7,807 nucleotides of DNA from Oscillospiraceae bacterium (GTDB lineage Bacteria; Bacillota_A; Clostridia; Oscillospirales; Oscillospiraceae): positions 1 to 7,807 of the forward strand of contig JAFQDR010000148.1 in NCBI GenBank assembly GCA_017415945.1, read 5' to 3'. A program made the position numbers and the translations under genes. A model generated the notes under the pieces. That model was not told where the DNA came from. It searched no databases and saw only the letters and a list, made by a program, of their open reading frames with translations. Below, in pieces: positions 1 through 6,438 of this stretch. Within the stretch, counting starts at the first letter, position 1, and each line of letters starts with the position of its first letter.

Positions 1-252
1 CGTGGTGGTTGTCTTCGGCGATGTTGTCGTGGTGACGGATGCCGTGGTGGTTGTCTTCGGAGATGTTGTCGTGGTGACGGATGCCGTGGTGGTTGACTTC
101 GGAGATGTTGTCGTGGTGACGGACGTCGTGGTGGTTGACTTCGGAGATGTTGTCGTGGTGACGGATGCCGTAGTGGTTGTCTTTTGCGATGTCGTTGTGG
201 TGACGGATGCCGTAGTTGTTGTCTTCGGCGATGTTGTCGTGGTGACGGATGC
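1..252 (-). repeat. Six tandem 42-bp repeats encoding ASVTTTTSPKTTTT
   Basis: On the plus strand, units start at 1, 43, 85, 127, 169 and 211, each beginning cgtggtggtt or cgtagt(g/t)gtt and ending ggtgacggatgc (ggacgt in the third). Length is exactly 42 bp in every copy, so the frame is kept. Variants are few: SPKSTTT in copies 3 and 4, TSV in place of ASV in copy 3, SQK in copy 5. The array touches base 1, so the copy number is a minimum. Bases 253-300 look like a decayed further unit. Confidence 0.95.
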
Positions 253-531
253 CGTGGTGGTTGTGGCGGAAGTTTCGGTTGTCACCATCGTGGTTGTCGT
301 GGTCACATCCGAGGTTGTGCTTGCAGGAGTCGTAGTGGTCTCGTAGGATGTGGTTGTAGTCGTAGTACCCTCGGATGTGGTTGTTTGGGTTGTTGTCTCT
401 GTAGTGGTATCTGCCGTGGTCGTTTCGGACGGAGAGGTTGTCGTTGTGTCTGCGGTTGTGGTAGTATCCACTGTTGTCGTTGTAGTGGTTGTGGTCGTTT
501 CCGTTGTCGTCGCTTCTGTTGTGGTCGTTTC
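1..531 (-). other. Thr-rich linker of the giant protein
   Basis: From residue 1770 to the window edge (177 residues) the protein is mostly Thr with Ser, Ala, Pro, Val and a few Glu/Asp/Lys. The first part (about 253-531) is irregular, with runs such as ETTTTEATTTETTTT. The rest is a regular 14-residue repeat, listed separately. Thr-rich linkers are common between modules of ruminococcal exported proteins and may be glycosylated; that modification is inference. The valine-rich open frame on the other strand is only its complement. Confidence 0.9.
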
Positions 532-3500
532 CGCATAAATCGTCACTGTGCCCTGTGTCTCCAGATAGTTATTCCTGTCATCCGGCGTGAAGTACCATTC
601 GATCACATTTTCACCGGCTGCCAGTCCACCGAAGATGCCAACGAGCCATTCAATGACACCGGGCGTGTCATCGGGGGATGTGGTGATTTCAGGCAGCGGA
701 TCGCCCTCTGTGAATGTGGTACCGATCAGAAGCGGTGTGACCACGGGATTCGCCTTTTCAACAATAACTTCCACCGAACGCTCGACTCTGTGCAGCTCCG
801 GATTGTAACCGGTAACATAGCTGTAATCGTAATTCGGATTCCCCTCAAGCGGCAGATACGCTGTAAAGAAGTCGGCCTGCGCAGTTGCCACATCGGGAAT
901 TACATCGCCATCCTGCCAGAACCAGCCATCCGTGAGCACGCTCTCATTGAGTGACTGTCCGTAAACAATGGGCGCGGCCAGAGGATCGAGAATATCTGAT
1001 ACAATGGCAGGAATGATTTCGATGCAGATATATTCATCCTCGTTCAATTCCGCCGCATGATAATTCTCGCCCTCGGATACAAGGATATTGAGATAATACC
1101 TGCCTGCATCGCACAGCACGGCAGGATCGCCGTTTTCATCCAACACCTCATAGGAGATTTCGCCGACACCTTTCACTGACTCCATGAAACCAATCTCGAG
1201 GGTTTTGACGCCTCCGTCGTACATATTGCCCTCCAGCAATGATACAGTGAGAACGCTCATGGGAAAATCTGCCTTTGTAATTTCGAACTCATATTCGGCT
1301 TCATCTTCACAATAGCGCAGATCTCCGCTTGTATGCGCAGGAATTGAGGCACGGAGCGTATAGATTCCTGCATTGGCCGGCGGCTCAGTGAGAAGTGTTC
1401 CCTCGCTGTCAAACCATTCCAGTACAATAAGCGACGGATCACCGATCCCGGTAAAGTCCATCTGCGTGATGGAGATCGGTCGGCCGGTATAGGCCAATAC
1501 CGGATCGAAGGCAAGTGCCAGCTCCGTGCGGATCAGACCGCAGTATTCACAAAGGCCATCCACAAACGAATGGGCATCACCGTAGGTGTCATCATCGTCC
1601 GTATTGCTGTACAGCTCCGATTCAGCTTCCTGTGCATCCGGACAGCCATAAGCATACGCCTTGTATACCGTGCCGCCATCGGATACCGGATGGGTATCCT
1701 CGCCGATGGTCTGATACCAGATCTGCGTACCGTCCGTGACACCGCTGTTCAGGAGCCATGTCACTCGGCCGGAACGGAAGTCCTCCTCTGTAATCCTCAC
1801 TTCATTTCCATCCGCATCTATTTCATTCATATTCAGCCAATAGCAATGCTCCCTATTGGCTGCATCACAATTTGCAAGCGTATATCCGGTTGTTTCATTC
1901 CATTGATTCACAACAACACCGGTATTCCAGCATCCGGTAATCTGTCCCATGGATAGACCGCAAACGCCTGTAGCGTAACTGTTTCCGCTGAAATAAGAAT
2001 CGGTAATACCCAGATTCATAATTCTGGACTGATCCGATGCCTGACCGAACAGACCAACATAATCATCGGTGGACTGATGATACAGGCCGCTGATGGTATG
2101 CCCCTGTCCATCAAAAATGCCATCATAAATGACGTTATAGAAATCATCACCCCCGTATCTGGTAAGGCCGATGGGGGTCCATGTGCGCAGGCCGCTTGTA
2201 TCGGAAATCAGAGTGCCGTTTTCATCCAGCACCTGTTCATTGACTCTGATATCATCGGTCAGAACCGCATGAATCTCCTGATAAACCAAGTCGTTCGCTT
2301 CGCTGTTGACAAGTGCGGCAAACCAGTAAAGCTGTCCGGCATTGCCGATCTCATAGACATTCTCTTCATTCAGTACAGCCGGTTCATAGGCATCACATAC
2401 CGTACAGAAGCCGTTGTCATCAAAGTCATGTGCGGGGCGCTCTGTCAGAAGCAGATCAGCATCATTGCTGTAACAAAGTGCTTCATCACTGCATTCCCGA
2501 TAGCCGACATATACCGTCCCGCCATCAAATACGGGATGCGGATCCTCGCCGATGGTCTGGTACCAGATCTGTGTACCATCCGTCACGCCGTCATTAAGTC
2601 CGTAGGTGACTTCACCGGAAGCGAAGGCATCACGGGAAACATACTGTACCGGATCGTCTTCCGGGATTTCTGCACCCGGCTCCTTAATTGCGTAGCAGCA
2701 ATCGACCGTACCCATAGCAACCGGACAGATCGCATCGGAAGCATCCACACCGCTGTAGGACGTGATCGAACCGGCATTCCAGCAGGAGATGAGGGAAGTA
2801 GTGTCATCACAAACGCCGCAGATGCCGCCCGCAACGCCATACTCCTCTGTTGCCGCTGCACTTGCCGTATTCCAGCAATAGGAAATCGTGCTGCTTGCTG
2901 CATAGCCGCAAATACCGCCGACAAAATCCGATCCGATAAAACTCGAATTGGTCAGTCCGACACGGCGGATCTCCGCATCTTCAATATCACCGAACAGTGC
3001 AGCATAGGACTGCGCACCATTATGCAGATACAGACCGCTGATGGTATGCCCCTGGCCGTCAAATTTGCCCGAATATGTATTCGATATCACATCATCGGTG
3101 CTGTCCTCTACAAGCAGCATGCCGATCGGTGTCCATGTCCGCAGCGTTTCCTCCTCTGCCGGCGTATAATCGCCGTCCGCATCAAATGTTCCGGGGTTAA
3201 CGGTGATATCCGCAGTCAGAATGGCATCGGCGCCGGCATCCGAGAAATTCGCATGCTCCATGAACCAGTAGAGCTGTCCGCCGTTTGCGATCTCGTAAAC
3301 ATTGTCCGCATTGAGTACGGCGGGCTGGTAGCCTGTATCGCACTGCGTGCAGAAGCCATTCGAATCTGCTGTAAATGTATGGATACGTTCGGCATTCAGT
3401 TCTGTGTTGCTGTAGGAAGGGTTCTTATCACCGCAGGCTGTATAGCCGCAGAACACGGTATCTCCTTCAAACATAGGTACTGTATCATCGCCGATGGTCT

Positions 3501-5838
3501 GGTACCAGATCTGCGTGCCGTCCGTCATGCCGCTGTTCAGAAGCCAGGTGACTTCACCGGAAGCAAACTGTTCCGGACTGCGGTTCTCGGCTTCGCCTTC
3601 TTCATCCGCAGAATTGATGCCGCCCGCAGGCAATGCATTTTTCTCATAATAATAACAGTTCTCAACAGCAGCTTGATTGAAGCCGCAAATGGCACCGAGT
3701 GCACTCTCTGCCAGAACATTCACATTGGCAAAGCAATCTGATACCGTTCCATTGTTATAACCGCAGATGCCGCCCACATAGTTTTCTCCTGAAAAAAGAC
3801 CCTGTGCAAAGCAGCTTCGGATGGTGCCATTGTTGAATCCGCAGATACCGCCGATATAACTATAATCGGTGTCCAGTTCCTCACCATAACTATCGCCCGT
3901 GAGGAAGCTGTTCACAACACCCAGATGCTCGATCAATGCATTTTCACTCGTCACACCGAACAATCCGAGATTAGAATCCGTATCCGTTCTGTAGAGGCCG
4001 CTGACAGTATGGCCCTGTCCGTCAAAATGGCCTTCATAAATAGTCCCCTTAAAGCCAATGGGCGTCCACTGACGAGGTTCTTCACCGGCGGCGGGCGTGT
4101 ATGCACCATTGTCTGCGACAGTTCCGGGATTCACTGCGATGTCCTCTGTCAGAACGGCATCGACATTCGTGTCAAGTACATCCTCATTGATCAGCTCTGC
4201 AAACCAGAAGAGCTGTCCGGCATTCCCGATCTCATAGGCCTCCTCCGTATTCAGCACGGCCGGCTCATAGGCATCACATCCGGTGCAGAAGCCGTTGTCA
4301 TCAAAGCTATGGGGTACTTTCTGTCCCGCAAGCGTGTAGCCGATCGGGCAGTCACTGCATCCCACAGCCTCGTAATGGTTTTCATCATCACCCTGAATCT
4401 GCTGCACAATACCGTCATCATTATTATGATTATGGAGCGTCTCTCCCTGATAAATCGCACCGTCTCCGGCATAGATGCCGAAGAACTGCTGTCCCGTTCC
4501 CTCAAAATACAGCGTCCCCTCATTGGTGAGCGTATAGCCCTCGCCCATAGTCAGCGTGGCTCCTTCAAGGAATGTCAGAGTCTTACCCTCCGCAACGGTC
4601 AGATTCTCCTGCAGAACGACATCACCGGCGATGGTGTTCCACTCATAGTCCGCATCGGCCAGCGTCAGGACATCGTCACCCCAAGGAAGATTTGTGTCGT
4701 AGAAATAGCTGATGGACAAGTCGTCAGCATTCGTAAAAGTATAATAAGTATCGGGCGAGCCGGATGCACCTGTCAGAAACAAGAAGCCGTCATCCTCGTC
4801 GGTATCGGAATTGGTGATATCCGCCATGTAGTTCTTGCCGTCCTCCATGGTGACGATATTCCACATATGGGCGCCGGTATCACCATCTGTATAGGTGGCG
4901 CCCGTCACCGAATAGCAGGACACAGGCCCATAGAAATCGGTCAGGTCGCAGAGATACTGAAAGGCCTTGGCATAGCCCTCGCAGACCACCTTGGTGGTGG
5001 GATCCTCATCGAACACCCAGATCAGCTGCCAGGGGTCACCGTAGGGCGTTGACGTATCAAGAGCCACGTCGATGTTGTAATCAGCCAGTGCACAGATCTC
5101 GTCCCGATAGCCCTTGAGCTTCCGGTGATCCAGCTGACCGCTGTAGCGTTCGACGATCTCATGCGCCTTCTCGGCCGTTGTGCTCGCAGCGGAAGTGAGC
5201 GTTGTATCCGCAGTGAACAAGTCATCCGCATCAGCTCGATAGCATTCAGCCACTACGAAATTGAACACAAAGTGCACTTCACCTGAGTAAAATTGACGGA
5301 TGTTCAGTGAAAGCGCAGAGACCTCGGTCGCCGGATCGTAGTATGCCTTATCAAACCAGTACAGTGAATACGGCGAATCGAAGACAATGGCAGCCATGAG
5401 TGCATCAATATCAAAATCAAATGCATCCAGATCAATGTCCAGTTCCACATCGGCATCGACCGGATAGCCGGTCACAGCAGGCCCGATCGTGACAGAGCTG
5501 GAAGCCCGTTCACCTGCCGCAATCTGTGCAAAAATCGGCATCAGAACATCATAAACCTTCTTTTCCTCGCCCGTCAGTGCCGCACCCGCAGAACGATTGC
5601 CCACACTATATGCAGAAACCGTGCTGCCGTAGAGCACGCTGTCCACATAGCCGGCAAAAAGCGTATCCGCATCAGGGATTGCATCCTCCTGCGGTGTCCA
5701 GTGAATCACACGCTCCGCTGCACATTCCGATGCGCGTGCCTGTATCAGAAACGTATCCGCCGGAAACGAGAGCAGCGTTCCGGCCGTCATGGAAAGTGCA
5801 GCCAGAAACGCTGTCACCTTTCTTATGTATTGTTTCAT
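1..5838 (-). CDS. Giant secreted transglutaminase-like surface protein with GLUG-type modules, Ig/MBG-like domains and Thr-rich linker (3' end outside window)
   Basis: One uninterrupted frame runs from ATG at 5838 to base 1 (1946 codons, no stop), so the C terminus is missing. The start is set by AGGAGGGA at 5844-5851 and a strong promoter upstream. Residues 1-36 form a signal peptide (K/R-rich start, hydrophobic core, possible cleavage after ARA). Residues about 40-260 resemble the region that precedes transglutaminase-like domains in Ruminococcus exported proteins. The transglutaminase-like core has C286 (VCEGYAKAF), H324 (GAHMWNI) and D340 (YMADIT). Residues 400-470 are beta-rich. Three tandem modules follow (510-819, 820-1136, 1137-1422), then Ig/MBG-like domains (about 1438-1768) and a Thr-rich linker (1770 onward). 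Family knowledge suggests an extracellular protein acting on or binding surface or host/plant polymers; the substrate is unknown. Thr linkers in ruminococci often precede a further binding, catalytic or dockerin module, which may lie to the left. Gene and architecture are near certain; activity is inferred. Confidence 0.95.
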   Translation of the reverse strand, partial: MKQYIRKVTAFLAALSMTAGTLLSFPADTFLIQARASECAAERVIHWTPQEDAIPDADTLFAGYVDSVLYGSTVSAYSVGNRSAGAALTGEEKKVYDVLMPIFAQIAAGERASSSVTIGPAVTGYPVDADVELDIDLDAFDFDIDALMAAIVFDSPYSLYWFDKAYYDPATEVSALSLNIRQFYSGEVHFVFNFVVAECYRADADDLFTADTTLTSAASTTAEKAHEIVERYSGQLDHRKLKGYRDEICALADYNIDVALDTSTPYGDPWQLIWVFDEDPTTKVVCEGYAKAFQYLCDLTDFYGPVSCYSVTGATYTDGDTGAHMWNIVTMEDGKNYMADITNSDTDEDDGFLFLTGASGSPDTYYTFTNADDLSISYFYDTNLPWGDDVLTLADADYEWNTIAGDVVLQENLTVAEGKTLTFLEGATLTMGEGYTLTNEGTLYFEGTGQQFFGIYAGDGAIYQGETLHNHNNDDGIVQQIQGDDENHYEAVGCSDCPIGYTLAGQKVPHSFDDNGFCTGCDAYEPAVLNTEEAYEIGNAGQLFWFAELINEDVLDTNVDAVLTEDIAVNPGTVADNGAYTPAAGEEPRQWTPIGFKGTIYEGHFDGQGHTVSGLYRTDTDSNLGLFGVTSENALIEHLGVVNSFLTGDSYGEELDTDYSYIGGICGFNNGTIRSCFAQGLFSGENYVGGICGYNNGTVSDCFANVNVLAESALGAICGFNQAAVENCYYYEKNALPAGGINSADEEGEAENRSPEQFASGEVTWLLNSGMTDGTQIWYQTIGDDTVPMFEGDTVFCGYTACGDKNPSYSNTELNAERIHTFTADSNGFCTQCDTGYQPAVLNADNVYEIANGGQLYWFMEHANFSDAGADAILTADITVNPGTFDADGDYTPAEEETLRTWTPIGMLLVEDSTDDVISNTYSGKFDGQGHTISGLYLHNGAQSYAALFGDIEDAEIRRVGLTNSSFIGSDFVGGICGYAASSTISYCWNTASAAATEEYGVAGGICGVCDDTTSLISCWNAGSITSYSGVDASDAICPVAMGTVDCCYAIKEPGAEIPEDDPVQYVSRDAFASGEVTYGLNDGVTDGTQIWYQTIGEDPHPVFDGGTVYVGYRECSDEALCYSNDADLLLTERPAHDFDDNGFCTVCDAYEPAVLNEENVYEIGNAGQLYWFAALVNSEANDLVYQEIHAVLTDDIRVNEQVLDENGTLISDTSGLRTWTPIGLTRYGGDDFYNVIYDGIFDGQGHTISGLYHQSTDDYVGLFGQASDQSRIMNLGITDSYFSGNSYATGVCGLSMGQITGCWNTGVVVNQWNETTGYTLANCDAANREHCYWLNMNEIDADGNEVRITEEDFRSGRVTWLLNSGVTDGTQIWYQTIGEDTHPVSDGGTVYKAYAYGCPDAQEAESELYSNTDDDDTYGDAHSFVDGLCEYCGLIRTELALAFDPVLAYTGRPISITQMDFTGIGDPSLIVLEWFDSEGTLLTEPPANAGIYTLRASIPAHTSGDLRYCEDEAEYEFEITKADFPMSVLTVSLLEGNMYDGGVKTLEIGFMESVKGVGEISYEVLDENGDPAVLCDAGRYYLNILVSEGENYHAAELNEDEYICIEIIPAIVSDILDPLAAPIVYGQSLNESVLTDGWFWQDGDVIPDVATAQADFFTAYLPLEGNPNYDYSYVTGYNPELHRVERSVEVIVEKANPVVTPLLIGTTFTEGDPLPEITTSPDDTPGVIEWLVGIFGGLAAGENVIEWYFTPDDRNNYLETQGTVTIYAETTTTEATTTETTTTTTTTTVDTTTTADTTTTSPSETTTADTTTETTTQTTTSEGTTTTTTSYETTTTPASTTSDVTTTTTMVTTETSATTTTASVTTTTSPKTTTTASVTTTTSQKTTTTASVTTTTSPKSTTTTSVTTTTSPKSTTTASVTTTTSPKTTTTASVTTTTSPKTTTT
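535..1527 (-). other. Series of about four Ig/MBG-like domains in the giant protein
   Basis: Residues about 1438-1524, 1525-1611, 1612-1696 and 1697-1768. The third is the clearest: PIVYGQSLNESVLTDGWFW, then DFFTAYLPLEGNPNYDYS, then VERSVEVIVEKA, the pattern of MBG-type bacterial Ig-like domains. The others show repeated beta-strand ends such as AEYEFEITKADF, YICIEIIPA and QGTVTIYAE, with NAGIYTLRA or CDAGRYYLNI near the middle. Such domains normally act as stalks or binding spacers outside the cell. The exact number and borders are estimates by eye. Confidence 0.75.
1573..2430 (-). repeat. Tandem protein module 3 (shortest copy)
   Basis: Residues 1137-1422. It opens with HDFDDNGFCTVCDAYEPAV, almost identical to module 1, then YEIGNAGQLYWFAALVN, VLTDDIRVN, RTWTPIG and FDGQGHTISGLY (His1247). 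Only one clear coil (ATGVCGLSMGQITGC, C1293/C1303) and one remnant (ANCDAANREHC) remain, so it has lost coils relative to modules 1 and 2. It ends with SGRVTWLLNSG and TDGTQIWYQTIG. A lone fourth knot (HSFVDGLCEYCG, residues 1423-1434) follows and caps the array. Confidence 0.85.
2431..3381 (-). repeat. Tandem protein module 2
   Basis: Residues 820-1136, the same order as module 1. It opens with HTFTADSNGFCTQCDTGYQP, then YEIANGGQLYWFMEH, ILTADITVNPG, RTWTPIG and FDGQGHTISGLY (His931). Coils begin VGGICGYAASSTISYC (C977), AGGICGVCDDTTSLISC (C1007) and a degenerate DAICPVAMGTVDCC (C1038). It ends with ASGEVTYGLNDG and TDGTQIWYQTIG. At 317 residues it is the longest copy, with insertions before FDGQGHT and between coils. 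Similarity to modules 1 and 3 is clear in protein and, around the IWYQTIG segment, in DNA. Confidence 0.85.
3382..4311 (-). repeat. Tandem protein module 1 (H-x-F...CxxC knot, FDGQGHT, GLUG-like coils, IWYQTIG)
   Basis: Residues 510-819. The module opens with HSFDDNGFCTGCDAYEPAV, then YEIGNAGQLFWFAELIN, VLTEDIAVNPG, RQWTPIG and FDGQGHTVSGLY (His610). Three GLUG-like coils follow, starting IGGICGFNNGTIRSC, VGGICGYNNGTVSDC and LGAICGFNQAAVENC, with first cysteines at 666, 692 and 718. It closes with ASGEVTWLLNSG and TDGTQIWYQTIG. The coils should form a small right-handed beta-solenoid by analogy with GLUG proteins; the module is probably a structural or binding unit on the cell surface. Confidence 0.85.
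4804..5046 (-). other. Transglutaminase-like catalytic core within the giant protein
   Basis: Residues about 265-345 of the giant protein. The order Cys286, His324, Asp340 with gaps of 38 and 16 residues, in the local contexts VVCEGYAKAFQYLC, GAHMWNIV and YMADIT, matches the transglutaminase/papain-like fold (transglut_core family). The preceding segment YGDPWQLIWVF and the helical stretch KLKGYRDEICALADYN are typical of bacterial secreted members that I recognise from Clostridia. All three catalytic positions are kept, so an active enzyme (amidase/peptidase or cross-linking) is plausible. Many bacterial members have no proven reaction, so no substrate is claimed. Confidence 0.85.
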
Positions 5839-5843
5839 GTAAG

Positions 5844-5851
5844 TCCCTCCT
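5844..5851 (-). promoter_or_regulatory. Ribosome binding site of the giant surface protein
   Basis: AGGAGGGA on the minus strand, with the AGGAGG core 7 bases before ATG at 5838. It is close to the ideal Shine-Dalgarno sequence and fixes the start codon, which is immediately followed by a good signal peptide. Confidence 0.9.
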
Positions 5852-5864
5852 GTTACCAGAGTGC

Positions 5865-5883
5865 ACTGTGCAGAATGCACAGT
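5865..5883 (-). promoter_or_regulatory. Perfect hairpin/dyad in the leader of the giant gene
   Basis: actgtgca (5865-5872) and tgcacagt (5876-5883) are exact inverted repeats around a 3-base centre. It lies a few bases after the predicted transcript start and 13 bases before the ribosome binding site. It may be a 5' stabilising stem-loop or a binding site for a dimeric regulator; the sequence alone does not decide. Confidence 0.6.
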
Positions 5884-5895
5884 CGCCTTACGGTT

Positions 5896-5924
5896 ATTAT
5901 ATCATATTTTAGCTATTCTGTAAA
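5896..5924 (-). promoter_or_regulatory. Near-consensus housekeeping promoter for the giant gene
   Basis: The minus strand has TTTACA (5919-5924), a 17-base spacer and TATAAT (5896-5901), with an extended -10 TG one base before TATAAT. The surrounding DNA is AT-rich. The predicted transcript start is near 5889, giving a leader of about 50 bases. This is the expected sigma-A pattern and suggests the giant gene is transcribed on its own. Confidence 0.85.
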
Positions 5925-5960
5925 TATATCCACACATAATATTTTGCAATTGCAGCATAA

Positions 5961-5981
5961 AGCCCTCCGTGTGGGAGGGCT
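5961..5981. terminator. GC-rich terminator hairpin after the 144-residue protein gene
   Basis: agccctcc (5961-5968) pairs perfectly with ggagggct (5974-5981) around a 5-base loop. It starts 7 bases beyond the stop codon at 5989-5991 on the minus strand. The minus-strand T-run after the stem is short (TTT then A), while the plus-strand side is T-rich (ctttctttt), so it may work in both directions. It separates the 144-residue gene from the promoter of the giant gene. Confidence 0.75.
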
Positions 5982-5988
5982 CTTTCTT

Positions 5989-6423
5989 TTACAGATACAT
6001 GCGGATGGCATCGGCCAGATGATCTTCCTCGGAAATAAGCTTTTTGGCGATATTCTTAGAAGATTCATCCGCCGCTTCATACTGGTTGAGGTAACGGGAG
6101 AGGGATTTCACACCCATGTGACAACCCTCGGTAATAAAGTCGGCAACGGCCTCGTCCGAGGATTCCATTGCAAGCGTCACATTGGTTTTGAACCATTCCA
6201 TGCCCTTTGCCATCATGGCCGGTTCCTTGCCGTCATCGTGATAGACATTCAGAAGATGCTCCATCTCAGCTGCAAGCGAGCGGTGCGCCTCCAGACTTTT
6301 TTCAAGTGTCCGGCGGAAGGTATTGTTCTTCACATAGCCGATGGAATCCTCAATGGACGAGATGCCCATCTTGATACCGGCATCGGATTCCCTGAGCAGA
6401 CGGATGGTATCCTGTTCAATCAT
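5989..6423 (-). CDS. Conserved-looking 144-residue helical protein, possibly ferritin-like fold, function unknown
   Basis: Start ATG at 6423 is supported by AAGGAG 7 bases upstream. There is no signal peptide or membrane segment, so it is probably cytoplasmic. The sequence looks like four helices: about 4-31, 36-61, 72-100 and 117-143, with a conserved-looking segment GCHMGVKSLSRYLNQY (100-115). Helices two and four hold ExxH patterns (EMEH, 53-56; EEDH, 132-135), which resemble di-iron ligand motifs of ferritin-like proteins, but first and third helix ligands are not certain. I recognise it as similar to small uncharacterised proteins common in Lachnospiraceae and Ruminococcaceae; no biochemical role is known to me. 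It lies 97 bases after the solute-binding gene and is followed by a terminator. The gene is solid; the fold is a guess. Confidence 0.88.
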   Translation of the reverse strand: MIEQDTIRLLRESDAGIKMGISSIEDSIGYVKNNTFRRTLEKSLEAHRSLAAEMEHLLNVYHDDGKEPAMMAKGMEWFKTNVTLAMESSDEAVADFITEGCHMGVKSLSRYLNQYEAADESSKNIAKKLISEEDHLADAIRMYL

Positions 6424-6430
6424 TGTAATT

Positions 6431-6437
6431 CTCCTTT
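6431..6437 (-). promoter_or_regulatory. Ribosome binding site of the 144-residue protein gene
   Basis: AAAGGAG on the minus strand, 7 bases before ATG at 6423. It begins just one base beyond the end of the long inverted repeat at 6439-6490, so folding of that repeat could influence access to it. Confidence 0.85.
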
Positions 6438-6438
6438 C

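Larger units (their letters stand above)
5852..5988. other. Intergenic region between the 144-residue gene and the giant gene
   Basis: 137 bases without a gene. They contain the terminator hairpin (5961-5981), an AT-rich stretch, the promoter (5896-5924) and the leader dyad (5865-5883). It is markedly more AT-rich than the flanking coding DNA. Confidence 0.85.

Noticed and set aside
1..252. CRISPR array at the regular repeats
   Set aside because: The 42-bp units are directly adjacent with no unique spacers and keep a reading frame, so this is a coding minisatellite.
2..346. Valine-rich plus-strand frame with a VVVVTDA repeat
   Set aside because: It is the complement of the Thr-rich 14-residue repeat; the minus-strand frame continues into a full multidomain protein whereas this one does not.
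2077..3741. 554-codon plus-strand open frame, and a similar 375-codon one at 3925-5052
   Set aside because: Both lie entirely opposite the giant gene, mirror its repeated modules, have no convincing ribosome binding site and give no recognisable protein. They exist because the codon use of the real gene avoids stop codons on the complement.
1..5838. Frameshift or pseudogene in the giant gene
   Set aside because: Translation from 5838 to base 1 has no stop and domains follow in register, so the gene appears intact as far as it can be seen.
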